Positions 6,899-9,282 of a stretch of DNA of 9,282 nt are shown here, piece by piece. The translations under genes and the position numbers were made by a program. Each line of letters starts with the position of its first letter. Position 1 is the first letter of the stretch. Origin of the DNA: Candidatus Latescibacterota bacterium (lineage in GTDB: Bacteria > JAAXHH01 > JABIQT01); NCBI GenBank assembly GCA_018667995.1, contig JABIQT010001021.1:1-9282 (forward strand), given 5' to 3'. The notes below the pieces were generated by a model. The model did no database searches. It worked only from the letters and a program-made list of their open reading frames with translations, and was not told the DNA's origin.

Positions 6899-7570
6899 GT
6901 GATAGGTATTCAGGACGTCGAGAAAACTGTACCACAAGGGCGTTTCAGTAAAATGTTCTTACTGCGACGCATCACCTTCGATATTAAAGCAGGCGAATTT
7001 GTCTCCATTATGGGGCCATCTGGTGCGGGCAAGTCAACACTTCTTCACATTCTGGGTATGTACGATACTGATTGGAATGGAGCCTATACGCTTGACGGCA
7101 ACGAGATCCACAGAATGAAGCAGAAACAACGCGCAGAGATTCAGAAACAATATATCGGGTTCGTCTTTCAAAGTTATCATCTACTGGATCATCTGACCGT
7201 GTACGAGAATCTCGATCTTCCCCTTTCCTATCGTGATATGAAAAAGGGGGATCGGGAGAGCGTAGTCGGGGACACACTCGATCGTTTTCAAATTGTAGGC
7301 AAGAAGGATCTCTACCCAAATCAGCTCTCCGGCGGACAGCAGCAGCTTGTGGCGGTGGCACGTGCTGTGATTGCCCATCCAAAGATCCTGCTCGCGGATG
7401 AACCTACGGGAAATCTCCACTCCGATCAGGGCAAGGAGATCATGGAGCTCTTTAAACGACTCAACGATGAGGGTACAACCATCATCCAGGTTACACACTC
7501 GCAAACGAATGCCGAATATGGCTCGCGCGTAATCAACCTGAAAGACGGATGGATGGACGACGACAATTGA
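6899..7570 (+). CDS. ABC transporter ATP-binding protein, LolD/MacB type, with altered D-loop (ATPase 2)
   Basis: This is a 223-aa cytoplasmic ABC ATPase, the usual length for LolD-like subunits. Motifs: Walker A GPSGAGKST at 39-47, Q-loop Gln91 in FVFQSYH, signature LSGGQ at 143-147, Walker B ILLADEP at 163-169 with catalytic Glu168, and H-loop His200 in VTHS. Two positions depart from the family norm. The D-loop reads GNLHS (His174) where GNLDS is expected, as in ATPase 1, and the residue after LSGGQQQ is Leu150 where Arg is nearly always found. The catalytic Glu and His are kept, so the protein may still bind and hydrolyse ATP, but its dimer interface may be asymmetric. It closes the permease-permease-DUF4097 operon, 51 nt after the DUF4097-like gene, and is the most likely energy source for those permeases, alone or paired with ATPase 1. 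It lacks the charged C-terminal tail of ATPase 1. Confidence 0.93.
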   Translation: MIGIQDVEKTVPQGRFSKMFLLRRITFDIKAGEFVSIMGPSGAGKSTLLHILGMYDTDWNGAYTLDGNEIHRMKQKQRAEIQKQYIGFVFQSYHLLDHLTVYENLDLPLSYRDMKKGDRESVVGDTLDRFQIVGKKDLYPNQLSGGQQQLVAVARAVIAHPKILLADEPTGNLHSDQGKEIMELFKRLNDEGTTIIQVTHSQTNAEYGSRVINLKDGWMDDDN

Positions 7571-7699
7571 CGAATCGTACGGAAATCAACTTCAATTTAT
7601 CTCCATCGACCAGAACCCCGGCGATGTCTCTACACGTCGACCGTTGTACGCACTTGAATGGACGGGCGCTCTCCCCCCACGAGCAATCGCAGGGATCTT

Positions 7700-7891
7700 C
7701 TAAAAGATATCCGGTTCGCCCGCTGAGACCTCGCTCGACGCCCTCTCTTTACGGACGTAGCCGTTCTCATACTGGTATCGGGCATCCGTGCTAACAGGGG
7801 TTTTTGATTCACGCACCCCACGGTAGTAAAGCGGCAAAGCGGAAGTGGCAGTCGTCTCTGCGCTGAAGATGCGGCTGAGACAGTCCCGCAT
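7700..7891 (-). CDS. Doubtful small ORF, possible remnant
   Basis: This is a 63-codon frame starting at an ATG (72 codons if the TTG at 7918 is used). The product is not recognised. Its last 45 residues have a mixed, hydrophilic, protein-like composition with several Tyr, Glu and Lys residues (for example ALPLYYRGVRESKT and YQYENGYVRKERAS), unlike the Arg/Ser/Pro-rich shadow frames nearby. No Shine-Dalgarno sequence precedes either start, and a second - strand frame of 98 codons overlaps it. It is the only gene-like signal in a 517-nt gap. It may be a decayed gene fragment or chance. Confidence 0.15.
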   Translation of the reverse strand: MRDCLSRIFSAETTATSALPLYYRGVRESKTPVSTDARYQYENGYVRKERASSEVSAGEPDIF

Positions 7892-8001
7892 ACCGGATTG
7901 ATATGCCCGGCTGGGCAAAGGGGCATAAATTAGAGATCTAAGCTACAACCCCTGATCTATAGAATCCCTCAAGCATCTGCAAGCCAGAATGCTACCTAAC
8001 G

Positions 8002-8030
8002 TTGACAGTCTCTCCGGAATCAAATAGCTT
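8002..8030 (+). promoter_or_regulatory. Possible sigma70-type promoter for the oxidoreductase gene
   Basis: A perfect TTGACA (8002-8007) is followed, after a 17-base spacer, by TAGCTT (8025-8030), which keeps the first, second and last bases of TATAAT. The pair lies about 58 bases before the ATG at 8088, a normal distance. The -10 match is only 3 of 6, so this is tentative. It agrees with the gene being a separate transcription unit. Confidence 0.35.
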
Positions 8031-8074
8031 CTCGAATTAGCAGCACTTACGTATCGACTAATCTCCAGACACAT

Positions 8075-8079
8075 GAGGA
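8075..8079 (+). promoter_or_regulatory. Ribosome binding site of the oxidoreductase gene
   Basis: GAGGA lies eight bases before the ATG at 8088 and supports that start. The Rossmann fold begins nine residues into the product. Confidence 0.6.
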
Positions 8080-8087
8080 AATCCTAA

Positions 8088-9071
8088 ATGGGCACATCGA
8101 ATGATGCACTGGGCATCGCATTCATGGGTGCAGGCGATGTATCACCATTACATGCTGACGCCGTGAAGCGCTGCTCTGACACCAGATTGATTGGACTATG
8201 GAATCGGTCGCCAGAGAAAGGGAGGGCAAAGGCAAATGACTTTGGATGTCGGTCATATGATACGCCTGAGCAATTGCTGGCTGACCCGGCAGTTGAAGCC
8301 GTATCCGTACTTACCAATCTGGAAACTCATCTTCAGTACGTGAAAATGGCTCTGGAGGCTGGCAAGAAGGTACTGGTTGAAAAACCAGTAGGAGTCTCTA
8401 TAGATGAGATCAATACCATGAGCGAGATCGCCGCCCGCACAGGACTGACTTGCATGCCGGGTCACAATTACATCTACGAAGATAGTATTATCAGGAGTAA
8501 GGAACTGATCGAAGGTGGGCATCTGGGGAGATTAGTGGCGGTATATGTCATGTACCACATCCATCACCCGGAGGAAGTGGCGGCCCGATATCCAGGTGTA
8601 ATCAGGCAAATATTGACCCACAATGCCTATGTCCTGCTCTATCTGGCAGGCCCTCCGCGACAACTGTCCGCAATGAAGGCGACGCTTCACTACGATGAGA
8701 TACCACAGGAAGACATTGCCATGGTAAACCTTACCATGAAAAATGGAGCGTTGGCACACTTTTGCGCCAGTTTTGCCGCTGACGATCACAGCGCCGATCC
8801 GTGGACGATGATGGTAAAGGTCATCGGCACCGAAGGATCCACCCGTTACAGCTACCGAGATTGGGTGGAATTGAAGCCAGCCGTCGTACACTCCCAGACC
8901 TATACAGCTTATCGCGGATCAATCATCAACGAAGTAGCACATTTTGCGAAGGTGTGTCGTGGCGAGGCTGTACCGCTCTCGACTCTGGAGGATGCAGTGA
9001 ATGCCCAGAGAATAATCGAGGGCGCCGAAGAATCCATTGCCTCTGGCAGAACGATAGATCTGATGAATTAG
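8088..9071 (+). CDS. Gfo/Idh/MocA-family NAD(P)-dependent oxidoreductase
   Basis: This is a 327-aa cytoplasmic dehydrogenase of the family that oxidises or reduces sugars, inositols and related polyols. The N-terminal Rossmann domain shows GIAFMGAGDVS (glycine motif at 14-16) and a second strand ending in LWNRSPEK (Asn39, Arg40, Ser41). An Arg-Ser pair there often goes with NADP(H), so the cofactor is uncertain. The family signature EKP is at 98-100 (VLVEKPVG), with Lys99 the expected catalytic or cofactor-contacting lysine. The C-terminal alpha/beta domain follows (about 130-300), ending in the usual EDAVNAQRIIEGAEESIASG helix. The active-site segment reads GVIRQILTHNAYVLLYLAG: His178 is kept, but Gln174 stands where most members have Asp. 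The length is normal. The substrate cannot be told, and closeness to the transporter does not show a link. The gap of 517 nt and the possible promoter suggest separate transcription. Confidence 0.92.
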   Translation: MGTSNDALGIAFMGAGDVSPLHADAVKRCSDTRLIGLWNRSPEKGRAKANDFGCRSYDTPEQLLADPAVEAVSVLTNLETHLQYVKMALEAGKKVLVEKPVGVSIDEINTMSEIAARTGLTCMPGHNYIYEDSIIRSKELIEGGHLGRLVAVYVMYHIHHPEEVAARYPGVIRQILTHNAYVLLYLAGPPRQLSAMKATLHYDEIPQEDIAMVNLTMKNGALAHFCASFAADDHSADPWTMMVKVIGTEGSTRYSYRDWVELKPAVVHSQTYTAYRGSIINEVAHFAKVCRGEAVPLSTLEDAVNAQRIIEGAEESIASGRTIDLMN

Positions 9072-9282
9072 ATTTTCTGGAGGTTATAGATTCACATGCT
9101 GAGCAAACTTGTAGACACATAACTCAACGACAAATCAGCAAGTCACGGACATGCCACGGCTGCTGATCAGTTTGGTCACTGTATTCACACAATGTTGCAG
9201 ATCCGCTTCAATGGCTCTCGCCTATTTCTCCGATCCCTCTCGAACGACTCGAAGGAAATCGCGGCCAAACTTCTCAGCTTTG
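9072..9282. other. Downstream flank without a complete gene
   Basis: No complete gene is seen in these 211 bases. A GGAGG at 9079-9083 precedes only an eight-codon frame (ATG 9096, stop 9120), with spacing that is too long. At the very end several frames run off the edge, including a - strand frame whose 19 visible residues look like a charged protein C-terminus (see next entry) and a + frame from ATG 9192. No hairpin plus T-run terminator follows the oxidoreductase. Confidence 0.5.
9222..9281 (-). CDS. Possible C-terminal end of a convergent gene (partial)
   Basis: Read on the - strand from the window edge, this frame gives 19 residues containing FGRDFLRVVREGSEK and then a stop (9222-9224). 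The charged, amphipathic composition resembles a real C-terminus, and a convergent gene would fit the non-coding gap to its left. Competing open frames exist on both strands over the same bases, and the segment is too short to decide. Confidence 0.18.
   Translation of the reverse strand, partial: KAEKFGRDFLRVVREGSEK

Larger units (their letters stand above)
7571..8087. other. 517-nt intergenic region with no convincing gene
   Basis: This is the longest gap in the window. On + the frame running out of ATPase 2 (81 codons, 7549-7794) looks non-coding, with many Arg, Ser and Pro residues and no recognisable motif. On - a frame from 7918 (TTG) or 7891 (ATG) to 7700 is open for 72 or 63 codons and has a protein-like composition near its end, but no good ribosome binding site. 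No tRNA, strong terminator or CRISPR repeat was seen. A nested imperfect inverted repeat occurs at 7786-7823 (CCGTG/CACGG outside, GGGT/ACCC inside). The right end holds a possible promoter and the leader of the oxidoreductase gene. Confidence 0.6.

Noticed and set aside
7549-7794. 81-codon + frame overlapping the end of ATPase 2
   Set aside because: It starts inside the ATPase gene, has no ribosome binding site and gives an Arg/Ser/Pro-rich product typical of non-coding frames.
9079-9122. GGAGG followed by an eight-codon frame (ATG 9096 to stop 9120)
   Set aside because: The spacing of 12 bases is too long and the peptide is too short and featureless to support a gene.
8801-9166. 121-codon + frame overlapping the oxidoreductase end
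   Set aside because: Most of it is an alternative frame of the conserved C-terminal domain of the oxidoreductase, and the composition is Arg/Ser/Cys-rich.

Overview
The window reads as a bacterial chromosome segment of moderate GC with long codirectional genes, all on the + strand. The two large permeases have the layout of the MacB-like 'ADOP' type (Acidobacterial duplicated orphan permease, named from memory of the family). Such permeases are common in Acidobacteriota, Gemmatimonadota and related, mostly uncultured, lineages. No rRNA, tRNA, phage, transposase or CRISPR signal was seen, and the taxon cannot be fixed from this sequence alone.

Layout. 5-778: a complete LolD/MacB-type ABC ATPase. 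779-1017: a 239-nt gap with two possible hairpins, one directly in front of the next start codon. 1018-3483 and 3499-5928: two ADOP-type permeases only 15 nt apart, each with two copies of the 'TM - periplasmic core - FtsX' unit. 5990-6847: an exported DUF4097-like protein with seven FG[G/S] motifs. 6899-7570: a second LolD/MacB-type ATPase with a GTG start. 7571-8087: a 517-nt gap with no convincing gene. 8088-9071: a Gfo/Idh/MocA-family oxidoreductase, probably transcribed on its own. 9072-9282: no complete gene.

How the genes may work together. The block from 1018 to 7570 looks like one operon (gaps of 15, 61 and 51 nt), with the first ATPase just upstream of it. Each permease carries two FtsX-type modules, so one polypeptide could stand for a whole MacB/LolCE-type dimer. 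It would then need two ATPase subunits, and two different ones are encoded here. The second ATPase has non-canonical residues in its D-loop and just after its signature motif, so an asymmetric ATPase pair is a reasonable hypothesis. The DUF4097-like protein would act outside the inner membrane, either as cargo, as a partner, or in envelope stress sensing. Its role is not shown by the sequence. The oxidoreductase at the right end has no visible functional link to the transporter.

The most interesting points are the split ATPase-permease-permease-adhesin-ATPase layout, the altered D-loop of the second ATPase, the FG-motif periodicity of the exported protein, the start-proximal hairpin before the first permease, and the missing catalytic Asp in the oxidoreductase.
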